The translations under genes and the position numbers were made by a program. Positions 17,043-27,970 of a DNA stretch of 64,000 nucleotides are shown here, piece after piece. Source of the stretch: Gemmatimonadota bacterium (lineage in GTDB: Bacteria; Gemmatimonadota; Gemmatimonadetes; Longimicrobiales; Gaopeijiaceae); assembly GCA_009838975.1 (NCBI GenBank), contig VXQO01000035.1, positions 1 through 64,000 of the forward strand. Direction: 5' to 3'. The notes beneath the pieces were generated by a model. That model saw nothing but the letters and a program-made list of their open reading frames with translations. It searched no databases and had not been told where the DNA came from. Numbering within the stretch: the stretch's first letter is position 1; the number at the start of each line of letters is the position of its first letter.

Positions 17043-18225
17043 CCAGCGGTACTGCGGCGGCGACCGCCGCGCTGAAGTCGGCCTTGAGATCCTCCAGGTC
17101 CTCGAGTCCGACCGAGATGCGCACGAAACCGTCGGGGATTCCGAGCGCGTGCCGCTCGGCGCTGCTCAAGTCCACGTGCGAGGTGTGCCGCGGCTGTGAG
17201 ACCAGCGTCTCCACGCCGCCGAGCGAGGGCGCCGGCGCGGCGAGCCGCAGGTGCGAGCAGAAGCGGTCGGCGGCCTCGCCCCCTCCCTCCAGCACGATCG
17301 ACACCATGCCGCCGTACCCGTCCAGCATGCGCGCTGCGCACTCGTGGTCCGGGTGCGAGGGGAGGCCCGGGTGGATGACCTGGCGAACGCCCTCGATCCC
17401 GGAGAACCACCGGGCGAGGGCCAGGGCGGTGCGGTTGTGGCGCTCCATGCGGACCGGCAGCGTGCGGATGCCGCGCTCCAGCAGCCAGGCGGCCTGCGGG
17501 TCAATCGACCCGCCGTAGAGTTTCATCATCTTCGCGATGCGCGCAATAAGGGCGGCGCTCCCCGCGACGACCCCCGCGATCAGGTCGGAATGGCCACCGA
17601 GGTACTTGGTAGCCGAGTGGATCACTGCGTCGACCCCGTGTTCGGCCGCTCGGATGTTGATTGGCGTGGCGAAGGTCATGTCGGCGGCAAGCAGCGCACC
17701 GGCCGAGCGCGCTGCCTCGCGGGGTGGGCCGACGGGGAAAACGCGCAGGGTCGGGTTGGTGGGCAGTTCGATGAGCACCACCCGCGTTCGCGGCGTGAGG
17801 GCCGCCTGCCATGCCGAGGCGTCGTGGGGGTCTACGAAGGTGGTGGTGATGCCCCGCCGGGGCAGTTCATCCGTCAGAAGCGCGTGGGTGGCGCCGTAGA
17901 GGTGCCGGCTGGCCACGACATGGTCACCGGACCCGGCGGCGGCCAGCAGCGTCATGGAGATCGCGGCCATGCCGCTCGCCAGGGCCAGGGCGTCCTCGGT
18001 GCCTTCGAGCGCGGCGATCTTGCCCGCGACGGCCCGCTGGTTGGGGTTGTTGCCGTAGCGGCTGTAGAGCAGGTCGATGCCATCGCCCGGCCCCGACCAG
18101 TGGAAGGTCGAGCTCCGTACGATGGGGTTGACCACGGGCTCGCCGGGCCGGGGGACGGGTTGTCCCGCGTGGACCGCGTCGGTGGCGGTGCCCGGGCGCT
18201 CGTGCTTTGGTCCGTCGAAAGTCAT
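17026..18225 (-). CDS. Trans-sulfuration PLP enzyme, second paralogue
   Basis: Cys/Met-metabolism PLP-dependent enzyme of 399 residues. The cofactor lysine is Lys207 in [16 protein letters not shown], and YSRYGNNPN and [10 protein letters not shown] are family motifs. The ATG at 18225 follows a GGAG-type ribosome site and begins [13 protein letters not shown]; the frame is open further upstream but without family sequence. It lies 20 bp after the DUF4325-like gene, so it is the last gene of the lepA-to-here minus run, and it overlaps pruA by 17 bp. Cystathionine gamma-lyase, gamma-synthase or methionine gamma-lyase are all possible. Confidence 0.88.
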   Translation of the reverse strand: MTFDGPKHERPGTATDAVHAGQPVPRPGEPVVNPIVRSSTFHWSGPGDGIDLLYSRYGNNPNQRAVAGKIAALEGTEDALALASGMAAISMTLLAAAGSGDHVVASRHLYGATHALLTDELPRRGITTTFVDPHDASAWQAALTPRTRVVLIELPTNPTLRVFPVGPPREAARSAGALLAADMTFATPINIRAAEHGVDAVIHSATKYLGGHSDLIAGVVAGSAALIARIAKMMKLYGGSIDPQAAWLLERGIRTLPVRMERHNRTALALARWFSGIEGVRQVIHPGLPSHPDHECAARMLDGYGGMVSIVLEGGGEAADRFCSHLRLAAPAPSLGGVETLVSQPRHTSHVDLSSAERHALGIPDGFVRISVGLEDLEDLKADFSAAVAAAVPLATPLP

Positions 18226-18245
18226 GTTCGTTTCTCCGTGGTGCT

Positions 18246-18833
18246 TCAGGTGTGTGACCGGTGCGACGCCACCGCACTCAGAGCAAGGCTGGTGCCGTTC
18301 GGTCCGAGGAAGACGAGGCGCCGCTCGGCGAGCCTGGCGAGTACCGCATCGCCACGATCTCCCAGCACCGGGGCGAGGCCGCCGGGTGCGATCCGGCGCC
18401 GCCGCTCCAGGGTGCGCCACGCCACGCCCTCGTCGTCGGTTGCCGTGCCGAGAAGGTGACAACATCCGTCGCCGAGGTCGCAGACGGCTGCCAGGTCGTG
18501 CCTTCCCAGGACGGCGTCGACCGTGTGACGATGAGTGTCTCCGGCGGCGCGAAAGAGAAAGAAGGCGTCGAGGGGTCGATCGGGCGTCTGGTACTTGACG
18601 AGAAGTCGAGCGACGATTTCATCGGCGCAGCTGAAGTCGAGCACGGGCACCCGTGTGAGGTCGATCAGGGAGACGAAGGGCGCCCCTCCGGCCCCCGTCA
18701 GGCACCTCTCGATGGCGTCGCGAACCGCACGGCCCGTAGGACGTGTGACGAGGTTGGGCCGCAGGGGCGCGAGGGTATCTCGCAGGAGCCTGCGCACGTC
18801 GATCCTGACGGCCTGGGGCCCAGGGGTGTTCAC
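18246..18833 (-). CDS. STAS-like/DUF4325-type protein
   Basis: Protein of 195 residues with the DUF4325/STAS-like pattern FVSLIDLTRVPVLDFSCADEIVARLL near residues 50-75 (written here across two motif segments), preceded by a helical segment with LRPNLVTRPTGRAVRDAI. The C-terminal 90 residues are not recognised. The GTG start overlaps the stop of the upstream STAS-ATPase gene by four bases, so the two are translated together. STAS-like proteins of this type accompany GHKL ATPases in partner-switching regulation; no phosphorylatable Ser/Thr site can be asserted from sequence alone. Confidence 0.72.
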   Translation of the reverse strand: MNTPGPQAVRIDVRRLLRDTLAPLRPNLVTRPTGRAVRDAIERCLTGAGGAPFVSLIDLTRVPVLDFSCADEIVARLLVKYQTPDRPLDAFFLFRAAGDTHRHTVDAVLGRHDLAAVCDLGDGCCHLLGTATDDEGVAWRTLERRRRIAPGGLAPVLGDRGDAVLARLAERRLVFLGPNGTSLALSAVASHRSHT

Positions 18834-19714
18834 CCGATCCTCTCGGGCAGAATGATGTTGATCTGAGCACCGGGGAATGCGCGCAAGCCCTCTTCGATCG
18901 GTGGCTTGCTGCTCCATCCGGGCGTATCTGCAATGCGCGCCGTTCCGCTGCGGATCGACAGGAGTCCGTCCCAGCGGGCCACCTGCTTGCGGATCTGCTG
19001 AATGCCCTGTCCCCTGCCGGTGTCGGGAAAGCGGGTGAGACCCAGGAGAAACGCGGCCTCCAGCGCAGCGACGTCCCCCCAGCGCTCGCCGAACCGGGCC
19101 GCATGTTCGTCTTCGAGCGACGCGCAGAAGCCGCGGCCGATGTCGGCGACGGCGATCACGGCCACCTGGCGGCCCAGACGCCGCTTCCAGTTGTAGGCCT
19201 GGGCCGCGACCCACCCCGGCCCTTCGGCGTGCTCGATGATGTTCTGGCAAACCTCCGAGAGGATAACCGAAAACTGGACGACAGCCGACGCAGGATACTT
19301 GAGCGTTTTCGAGAGGATGGCGCCTGCGCGTGCCTGGACCCGCTCCACCACCTCGTGCACATCGGAGTTTTTCGTGACCGGGGTGACTTCGAGCAGCACG
19401 TCGGAAGGCCCCGGACGACGACGCCACCTGGAGCCCGTGCCGAACTCGAATACCCGCCGAGCGGCCTCGGAGAAACCCATGCGGTCCAGGTATCCGGTGA
19501 CTTCCGGCTGGTTGGGGAGCGAAATGCGGGGCGCCGATCCGGCTTTCGCGGCCACCTGTCCCGCGGCCAGCAGGCAGAGCATGCCATTGGGATCGATCCA
19601 CCGGAGTCTGCGAGCATCGAAGAGCACTGGCCCGGCAGTGGCCGGATCCAGCTGGTCGTAGAGCGACTCGATGTTGCGATAGTCGAGCGAGCGCGGGATC
19701 TCGATGACCCGCAT
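18830..19714 (-). CDS. STAS-domain/GHKL ATPase fusion (anti-sigma-factor-like regulator)
   Basis: Protein of 294 residues. The N-terminal 100 residues have an STAS-like layout (GPVLFDARRLRWIDPNGMLCLL, then PEVTGYLDRMGFSEAARRVF). The C-terminal half is a GHKL ATPase: N-box SEVCQNIIEHA near 158-168, G1 VADIGRGF near 193-200, G2 GRGQGIQQI near 237-245. There is no His-kinase phosphoacceptor domain or membrane segment, so it resembles SpoIIAB/RsbW-type kinases more than sensor kinases. It is coupled to the DUF4325-like gene downstream and lies 1 bp after a PfkB kinase gene. Target unknown. Confidence 0.78.
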   Translation of the reverse strand: MRVIEIPRSLDYRNIESLYDQLDPATAGPVLFDARRLRWIDPNGMLCLLAAGQVAAKAGSAPRISLPNQPEVTGYLDRMGFSEAARRVFEFGTGSRWRRRPGPSDVLLEVTPVTKNSDVHEVVERVQARAGAILSKTLKYPASAVVQFSVILSEVCQNIIEHAEGPGWVAAQAYNWKRRLGRQVAVIAVADIGRGFCASLEDEHAARFGERWGDVAALEAAFLLGLTRFPDTGRGQGIQQIRKQVARWDGLLSIRSGTARIADTPGWSSKPPIEEGLRAFPGAQINIILPERIG

Positions 19715-19715
19715 C

Positions 19716-20693
19716 TCACTGGCCCCCGGGAGTGACGTCGCTGGAGGCGGCCTTACGGAGGGCGGCATCGCGGAAGGCCTCGGAGCCGGTGTACCCCACC
19801 TTGTCGCATGCCACTCGGTTGGCGCGGCGCGCGGCCGCTCCCGTTGCCGCTTCGCCGAGGATAGAGGCGAAAAAGGTCGCGCCCCAGACGTCCCCACAAC
19901 CGGTGGGGTCGCCCGCAGCCGGCCCGGTCGCAGCGGGCACGGACTCGCGCGCCGGCGGAACGCCGTCCTGCCCGATTGTCATGATCTCCGCTCCATCGGC
20001 TCCCCGAGTGACGACGATCCTGCCGAGCCGGCCCGCCATCGCTCTCTCCGCCACCGGCCACGGATCGGGCGCTCCCCTGACAAAGAGTTCGAATTCGTTC
20101 TCGTTCATCTGAACCGTGTCGAAGCAGCCTGCCCACCTTCCGCTCGAAGGAAGATAGCGAGGACTCCGCCGCCCGTCGCTTCCGATGTCGAGGAAGAGGG
20201 AATGCAGATCGGCGTAACTGGGCCCATGCAGCTTGTCACGCACCGACACGGCCCCGGCGAGATCGAGTTCGACGCCCGAGATGAAGTTGACGTACAGCGC
20301 GTCGAGGACGGGAAGCACTTCGGCGATCTCCCGAGGCGACCACTCCGGCACCCCTCCGTCAAGCACCTCGACCCGGTCGGTCTGCGTCGTGTAAGTGAGT
20401 TCGACGCGGTTGTTCGGTTCCGGGACCACCCGTACCAATCCCATGTCGCCGACGGTCGTGAATGAGCGGAGGAACGGCAGCGCGCGGTCGGCCATGTCGT
20501 TACCGACCTTGATCACCGGGACCACCGTCCAGCCGGGCGGAAGCACATGATCGAAGGCGGCCAGAGCGTACGCGATCCCGCCCCACGCCTTCGCGGAGCG
20601 GTCCGCTCCCGGAAGATGGATGGTGTCCCGCACCAGCGTGCCAAGAACGCCCAACCGTTTCGGAGGGTTGGGAGTCGATTCAGACGTTCCCAT
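19716..20693 (-). CDS. PfkB-family carbohydrate/nucleoside kinase
   Basis: Ribokinase-fold kinase of 325 residues. The C-terminal PfkB signature DPTGCGDVWGATF carries catalytic Asp268 and a Cys in place of the usual Ala of GAGD. The N-terminal substrate lid has GVLGTLVRDTIH and WGGIAYALAAF, consistent with the GG motif. Substrate (ribose, adenosine, fructose or another sugar) is not predictable. It overlaps the ROK kinase gene by 14 bp and precedes the STAS-ATPase gene by one base, forming a tightly coupled set. Confidence 0.87.
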   Translation of the reverse strand: MGTSESTPNPPKRLGVLGTLVRDTIHLPGADRSAKAWGGIAYALAAFDHVLPPGWTVVPVIKVGNDMADRALPFLRSFTTVGDMGLVRVVPEPNNRVELTYTTQTDRVEVLDGGVPEWSPREIAEVLPVLDALYVNFISGVELDLAGAVSVRDKLHGPSYADLHSLFLDIGSDGRRSPRYLPSSGRWAGCFDTVQMNENEFELFVRGAPDPWPVAERAMAGRLGRIVVTRGADGAEIMTIGQDGVPPARESVPAATGPAAGDPTGCGDVWGATFFASILGEAATGAAARRANRVACDKVGYTGSEAFRDAALRKAASSDVTPGGQ

Positions 20694-21663
20694 GGACGGT
20701 GAGCCTGAAGACCCCGGCGGCGCCGACCAGTCCCGCAGTGGCGGGGAGCTCGGCCGGGACGATGCGACACGCGCGGGCCGCTGAACGAAAGGCCCGTTGT
20801 TCCACCTCGTCACGCAGAGGAGCGAAGAGAAGTTCGCCAGCCCCGGCAACCCCACCTCCGATCACGATGACATCGGGATTGAGAAGATGGATGAGATCGG
20901 AGATTGCAACTCCAATCACACGTGCAGTTTCATCGACTATGAGCATTGCATATCGATCGCCAGCCGCGGCGGCTCTGCACACCGCTTCAGCGGTGATTCC
21001 CGCGGGGTCGCCGGCCGCCGTCGCGAGTGTCGAGTCTGCACCGCGGGCGATGCCTTCGGCAGCCCGCGCCGCGATCGCGGACCCCGAGGCGTAGGCTTCC
21101 ACGCAGCCGCGCGATCCGCAGGCGCAGCGCCGTCCGGAGTAGTCGACGGACATGTGCCCCACCTCGCCGGCCGCATCCGATGCCCCGCGATAGGGCGCGC
21201 CGCCGAGAATGATGCCGCCGCCGATCCCGGTGCCCAGCGTCACACCGATCAGCCGTTCAGCGCCGCGTCCCGCGCCCAGCCACCATTCCCCAAAGGCGAA
21301 GCAGTTGGCGTCGTTGTCCAGGGCCACCGGCAGCCCGATCCGACTGGCGATCATGTCGACCAGGGGGATGTCGCGCCATCCCAGATTCGGCGTCTCGATC
21401 ACCACTCCCCTGCTGCGGTCAAGGGGTCCCGGCGCCCCTACCCCGACCCCGGCCACATTTGCCCTGCCGACCTCGGCGATCGCCGCCCGCAGCATGGACG
21501 CCACTTCCTCCACCACGGCGGCCGGCCCGTGCGCGGCACGCGTGGGAGCGCTCGACACCGCAACGGGCGGTCCGCCCGCGAAGGGGACCAGCCCGACCCG
21601 CAGATTGGTGCCGCCGATGTCGACTCCGGCGATCCATCGGGTCCGGGCGTGCCGCTCAGTCAT
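20680..21663 (-). CDS. ROK-family glucokinase
   Basis: Sugar kinase of 327 residues. ATP-binding GVDIGGTNLRVG near residues 11-22, ALDNDANCFAFGEWWLGAG near 122-140, GVTLGTGIGGGII near 148-160, and the zinc-binding ROK signature CACGSRGCVEAYAS near 185-198 are all present. The DNA-binding domain of ROK repressors is absent, so it is an enzyme, most likely phosphorylating glucose. ATG at 21663 is preferred by family length; an ATG at 21678 is an alternative and neither has a clear ribosome site. It follows lepA by 61 bp. Confidence 0.88.
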   Translation of the reverse strand: MTERHARTRWIAGVDIGGTNLRVGLVPFAGGPPVAVSSAPTRAAHGPAAVVEEVASMLRAAIAEVGRANVAGVGVGAPGPLDRSRGVVIETPNLGWRDIPLVDMIASRIGLPVALDNDANCFAFGEWWLGAGRGAERLIGVTLGTGIGGGIILGGAPYRGASDAAGEVGHMSVDYSGRRCACGSRGCVEAYASGSAIAARAAEGIARGADSTLATAAGDPAGITAEAVCRAAAAGDRYAMLIVDETARVIGVAISDLIHLLNPDVIVIGGGVAGAGELLFAPLRDEVEQRAFRSAARACRIVPAELPATAGLVGAAGVFRLTVHGNV

Positions 21664-21724
21664 CTGCGGGGCTGCCATGCCGTTGCGGGCTGCCCGGCGC
21701 GGCCGTCCGCAACGCACAACGCAC

Positions 21725-23533
<1,809 letters not shown>

Positions 23534-23672
23534 GTGTCAGCAAGGCCGGGAACGGGGGAAACGCCCGCTTCGCACATCCGTGCCCCCGGAAATCGCGTTC
23601 CCGCGCTCCCGGCCAGCGGGGGTGCCGGAAGCTAACCGAGGCGGTTTTGGCGGGTCAATCGTGCTCATAGCC

Positions 23673-23700
23673 TTGACCTTGCGACGGGTCCGCGTACACC
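23673..23700 (+). promoter_or_regulatory. Candidate promoter for the TonB receptor
   Basis: TTGACC at 23673-23678 and TACACC at 23695-23700 are 16 bases apart, 55 bp upstream of the receptor ATG in the lepA-divergent spacer. The -35 matches consensus in five of six bases and the -10 in about three, so this is only suggestive. Confidence 0.3.
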
Positions 23701-23755
23701 GTGATAGAGAGCGGAGCTGGCCTTGAAATCCTGACGAGACTGCCCGGAGGGTCCC

Positions 23756-26700
23756 ATGTCCTTGCGTACAAAGGCAATAGTGGTCGTGATGGCTGCGTGC
23801 ATACCGGGGTTTCTGCCCCTGGCGACGGCCACGGCCCAGTCGACCGGTACGATCACCGGGACCGTTGTCGACGGAGAGACGGGTGAGCCGCTGGTGGGGG
23901 CCCAGGTCAGCATACCGGCCTTGCAGATCGGTGTGTTGTCACGCGCGGGCGGCCGGTTCGTGCTTCCGGGCGTGCCGGTCGGTACGCACGAGATACAGGC
24001 GCAGATGGTCGGTCACGCGACCACCACCCAGAGCGTTACCGTCACGGAAGGTGCGACCGTGTCGGTGGAACTGCTGCTGGAAGGCACGGTGCTCCTTCTC
24101 GAGGAGATCGTCGTGACCGGCACCGCTTTCCCCGAGTCGCCGGTCGAACTGCCCTACTCCGTGACGGTTGCGGGCCGCCGGACGCTGGCCGAGCAGGGGT
24201 CCCCGCAGGCGTTCGACTTCTTTCGGAACGTCACCGCCAGCCACGGCATTCTGGGAGCCCGCCAGGGCTGGTACAACACGAGACCCCCGGGCCTGGTGTC
24301 GGAGACGGTAGCAACCGTGAACCTTCGCGGCATCGGTGCTTCGCGCACCCTCGTTCTCCTCAACGGGCGCCGCCAGGTATACCTGCCGATCCGCCTGAGG
24401 GGGGGCCGTTTCGTCGATGTCAACGCGTTTCCATCGATCGCGCTGGACAGGGTCGAGGTCGTCAAGGAGGGCGCGTCGGCGGTGTACGGTTCGGACGCCG
24501 TGGCGGGAGTTGTGAACTTCCTGACCCGAGGCGACTTCGAGGGCTTCGAGGTCTCCGGCTCCCATGAGTATTTCACCAATGCGGGAGAAACGAATGCCGG
24601 AGCCATCTGGGGTTCACGGGTGGGCGAAAGCGCGCACGCCGTGGTCTCGGCAGAGGTGTTCCTCACGCAGGAGCTTACGCCCGAAGAGGTGGGGTGGGCC
24701 CTGAGCGACTTCACCCCGGGGGGCGGCGGCTGGTCCTACACAGGCAACCCGGGCGCCTTTCTCTTCCCCAGGCTGACCGGCAACGAAACGAAGGACGAGT
24801 TCGTCTCGGCACTCACCGACGCGCACTACGGGGGGTGGGGAGGCGTCTTCGTCGATCCCAACTGCCGCGACTTCGGGGGCTTCCTGGAAGAGGCGGAGAC
24901 CTGTCGTTTTCGATACGACCCCTACGACAACGTCTCTGACGCCTCCCGGCAGATCCGCGCCTTCGCCGAGCTCAACGGCAGCTTCGGTCGCGGCAACAAC
25001 TACCACCTGGAAGCCCTGTGGGCCGAAGCCACCACGCCCAACTGGGTGACCACGCCCTCCTACCCGCCCATCTCCGCCTACAACGGAGCCCAGCTGATCG
25101 CGCCCGAGCATCCGGGCAGGCAGGCGTTCTGCCGCCAGCACGGACCGAGCGCCGGGTTCTCGACCACCGAAAGCTGCCTTGAGGACGACTGGTACTTTTT
25201 CGGCCGCATGGTCGGGAACGCCGGCCCGCCCCGGACGTTGCGGCGCGACTCCCGGACGCAACGGATCGCCGGTTCCGTCGAACGCGGTTTCGAAGGCTTC
25301 GGCGGCAGAGAAATGGCTTTCGAATTCGCCGGCAGCTTTTCGAGGTCGGCGGGCAACTCCAATCTCCCCGGCGAGTATCTCTACCGCAAATTCCTGGCGT
25401 ACAGGGGCTTCGGTGGGCCCGACTGTGGCGTTGGAGTGGTCGTTGATCGATTGAGCCCGTCGGGCATGGCGCTGGGGCCGACGGGCGGCAAGACGGCCGG
25501 CCAGGGCGACTGCTGGTACTACAATCCGTTCAGCAACGCCCACGCGAACGCAACCCAGCCGGGCGCCCGTTTTCGCGACCAGCCCAACCCGGACTACGTT
25601 GCCGGCCTGGACAACCGCCCGGAGTTGATCGACTGGATCAACGACGAAGTCGATCTGGACAACGACGCCAACCTCTTCGCCTTCGACGCGATGTTGAAGG
25701 GCGCCCTGACGGATGAGACGGAGTTCGCGACCGGCTACCAATTCCGCAGGCTTGGCGTGGGCGCGGTGCCCAATCGCCCCGGTGATCTCGCGTTGACGCC
25801 GTGCCCCGTCCCGGACGACCGCAGCTGCCCGGACCAGTTCGGGCCCTTCCACTTCACGGGCGGTTTCTTCCACTACGACGACAGCCAGACCGTGCACCGC
25901 TTCTTCGCTGAATCGCAACTTCGACTCGGCCCCCGGATTCGCGGCCAGATCGCCGCCAACTACGAGTTTCACGGTTCGGTCAGGAGCTTCGACCCGAAGG
26001 TCGCACTGCGCATCGAACTCGCGGAGCCCCTGGCGCTGCGCACTTCGGTTCAGACCACCTTCCGGACTCCTTCGGTTGACGATCTCAACGAGGATCTGAA
26101 CACGGGACTGCAATACGTGAGCGCCGCCGGCATCTACAAGGCCATCGACACGTACGGAGACAAGGACCTGGTGCCGGAACGGGCGTTCACCTACAACGTC
26201 GGACTCATCCTCCAGCTAGCTCGCCTCCGCGCATCGCTCGACTACTGGAACTACGACTTCAAGGACGTGATCGACGTGTTCCCCTACGAGGGCGTCGCGA
26301 GCCTGTACGCCGCGGGTGGAAGCCAGCGGGCGGCGGTGCAGCAGTTCGTCACCTGTCCGGACGGCCAGGGCACCGGCACCTGCGACGTTCAGTCGGTGGA
26401 ACGCATCGAGGCGGGCTTCGTGAACTGGCCGGGGATCCGCATGTCGGGGATCGACCTGCACATGGCCAGCCGCATTCCGGTGGGTGAAGCGATCGTGTCG
26501 TTCGGGATTGACGGAACCTACACGAGGGAGTTCTTCGTCCGGGCCCTCGACCTGAACGGGACAGAGGTGTTCCCGGCGCACGAAGCGGCCGGCAAACTCA
26601 ACTGGGGGAATCCCATCGCACCTCCGCTGCCCCAATGGAAGACGAGCTTCTCTGCCGGATATCACGTGGGCGACTACAGCGCGGTGAGCTACCTCAACAC

Positions 26701-26944
26701 CGTTTCGGGGTACACCAACGGGGCTTTCGCGGGAACCGAGTTCGAGGACATCGACCGATTCGCGACGCTGGACTTCAGCGTGTTGCGCCGCACGTCGGAA
26801 CAACTCGATCTGGGCCTTTCGGTCATGAACGTGCTGGGCAGCGCCCCGCCGCTCGTCCGGTGGGAGCAGTCCTACGACGGCTTTACGCACAGCCCGAAGG
26901 GCCGGCGGATCAAGCTGCAGGTGACGTATCGTCCGGGAAGCTGA
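23756..26944 (+). CDS. TonB-dependent outer-membrane receptor with carboxypeptidase-like N-domain
   Basis: Outer-membrane transporter of 1062 residues. Signal peptide 1-27, then a carboxypeptidase-regulatory-like domain (TGTITGTVVDGETGEPLVGA, about 29-110), a Ton-box-like EEIVVTGTA near 118, the plug with VNLRGIGASRTLVLLNGRR near 189-207 and VEVVKEGASAVYGSDAVAGVVNF near 231-253, then the barrel. The mature protein holds exactly ten Cys in five close pairs (about 370/383, 459/474, 557/586, 683/691, 867/876), suggesting disulfide-braced loops. It ends KLQVTYRPGS, without the terminal aromatic seen in many barrels. GGAGGG at 23746-23751 sets the start. Ligand unknown; no transport partner genes adjoin. 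Confidence 0.93.
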   Translation: MSLRTKAIVVVMAACIPGFLPLATATAQSTGTITGTVVDGETGEPLVGAQVSIPALQIGVLSRAGGRFVLPGVPVGTHEIQAQMVGHATTTQSVTVTEGATVSVELLLEGTVLLLEEIVVTGTAFPESPVELPYSVTVAGRRTLAEQGSPQAFDFFRNVTASHGILGARQGWYNTRPPGLVSETVATVNLRGIGASRTLVLLNGRRQVYLPIRLRGGRFVDVNAFPSIALDRVEVVKEGASAVYGSDAVAGVVNFLTRGDFEGFEVSGSHEYFTNAGETNAGAIWGSRVGESAHAVVSAEVFLTQELTPEEVGWALSDFTPGGGGWSYTGNPGAFLFPRLTGNETKDEFVSALTDAHYGGWGGVFVDPNCRDFGGFLEEAETCRFRYDPYDNVSDASRQIRAFAELNGSFGRGNNYHLEALWAEATTPNWVTTPSYPPISAYNGAQLIAPEHPGRQAFCRQHGPSAGFSTTESCLEDDWYFFGRMVGNAGPPRTLRRDSRTQRIAGSVERGFEGFGGREMAFEFAGSFSRSAGNSNLPGEYLYRKFLAYRGFGGPDCGVGVVVDRLSPSGMALGPTGGKTAGQGDCWYYNPFSNAHANATQPGARFRDQPNPDYVAGLDNRPELIDWINDEVDLDNDANLFAFDAMLKGALTDETEFATGYQFRRLGVGAVPNRPGDLALTPCPVPDDRSCPDQFGPFHFTGGFFHYDDSQTVHRFFAESQLRLGPRIRGQIAANYEFHGSVRSFDPKVALRIELAEPLALRTSVQTTFRTPSVDDLNEDLNTGLQYVSAAGIYKAIDTYGDKDLVPERAFTYNVGLILQLARLRASLDYWNYDFKDVIDVFPYEGVASLYAAGGSQRAAVQQFVTCPDGQGTGTCDVQSVERIEAGFVNWPGIRMSGIDLHMASRIPVGEAIVSFGIDGTYTREFFVRALDLNGTEVFPAHEAAGKLNWGNPIAPPLPQWKTSFSAGYHVGDYSAVSYLNTVSGYTNGAFAGTEFEDIDRFATLDFSVLRRTSEQLDLGLSVMNVLGSAPPLVRWEQSYDGFTHSPKGRRIKLQVTYRPGS

Positions 26945-27040
26945 CCACCCTGGTTGACACCTCGCGGTTGCGCCCGGAATGGTGGCTCCCCGGGCGCGAC
27001 TCTTCCGTGCGCGGGGGCGTGCACGCAGATTGTATGGGCC

Positions 27041-27970
27041 ATGGCTACCAACGAAACGGTCACGCCCCACCGGGACCGCCGGGCCGATCTGATTGATCCC
27101 GCGACGCTCGCACAGCTCAGCGGCATCGACATCATCGCCAGGCAGGTCGTTCACGGTTTCCTCCTCGGCCTGCACCGCTCGCCTAACCGCGGTTTCTCGG
27201 CGGAATTCGCGGAAAACCGGGCCTACCAGCCCGGCGACGACCTGCGTACGCTGGACTGGCGGATGTATGCGCGCTCCGATCGCTTCTACGTCAAGCAGTA
27301 CGAGGAGGAGACCAATCTGCGCGCCTACATGCTCATCGACATCAGTGAGTCGATGGACTGGTCCTCCCGGCCGAACCTTCCCACCAAGCTCTGGTACGCC
27401 AAGCACCTCGCGGCGGCGATTTCACTGATCCTGACCCGTCAGGGCGACATCGTGGGTCTCATGGCCTTCCATGAGAGGATCGTGCGGCAGGTCCGCGCCC
27501 GGGGCGGCAAGGTGCACTGGCGGCTCCTCCTTCAACACCTCCACGCCCTGAAGGGTGGAGGCAGGACCGACGCGGAGTCGGCCATCACCAAGGTGGCGAT
27601 GCAGTTGAAGCGCAAGGGGCTGGTGATCCTGATCTCGGATCTGCTGGTCGATCCCGCCGAGACGGCCAAGGCGCTCATCTACCTGCAGCACACCGGACAC
27701 GAGGTGCTCGTTTTCCATCTCATCGATCCCGGCGAGCGCGACCTGCCAACCACGGGCGAAACGCGTTTCGTGGATCCCGAAACCGGTGATTCGCTGCGCG
27801 TTTCGGTGGCGGATGTGCGGCGCCAGTACCGGGACGCGGTCGAAAACGCCGTAACGGACTGGACGACCAGTCTCACGAGCCGAGGAATCGCCTACTCGAC
27901 CATCGTGACCGACGAACCCCTTTCGCGCGCGCTACGCTTCTACCTGTGGAAGCGCCAGCGCCTCCCCTGA
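27041..27970 (+). CDS. DUF58 domain protein
   Basis: Protein of 309 residues with the DUF58 signature NRAYQPGDDLRTLDWRMYAR near residues 62-81 (core RxYxPGDDxRxxDW) and a vWA-like LIDISESMDW near 102-111. DUF58 proteins commonly form a module with a MoxR ATPase and BatA/vWA membrane proteins, acting in envelope or enzyme maturation. Here the BatA-like gene follows with no gap, but no MoxR ATPase gene is present in the window. The ATG at 27041 gives the family N-terminus; the frame is open upstream to 26954. Confidence 0.87.
   Translation: MATNETVTPHRDRRADLIDPATLAQLSGIDIIARQVVHGFLLGLHRSPNRGFSAEFAENRAYQPGDDLRTLDWRMYARSDRFYVKQYEEETNLRAYMLIDISESMDWSSRPNLPTKLWYAKHLAAAISLILTRQGDIVGLMAFHERIVRQVRARGGKVHWRLLLQHLHALKGGGRTDAESAITKVAMQLKRKGLVILISDLLVDPAETAKALIYLQHTGHEVLVFHLIDPGERDLPTTGETRFVDPETGDSLRVSVADVRRQYRDAVENAVTDWTTSLTSRGIAYSTIVTDEPLSRALRFYLWKRQRLP

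Noticed and set aside
18226..18465. 80-residue N-terminal extension of the second PLP enzyme
   Set aside because: The extension is Arg/Pro-rich shadow sequence antisense to nothing conserved and overlaps the DUF4325-like gene; ATG 18225 with a ribosome site gives the family N-terminus.
24614..26113. 499-codon minus-strand frame
   Set aside because: Antisense to the TonB receptor; composition is typical of reverse-frame shadow coding.
26954..26982. TTGACA at 26954-26959 as a promoter for the DUF58 gene
   Set aside because: The -35 is perfect but nothing resembling a -10 lies 15-19 bases downstream.
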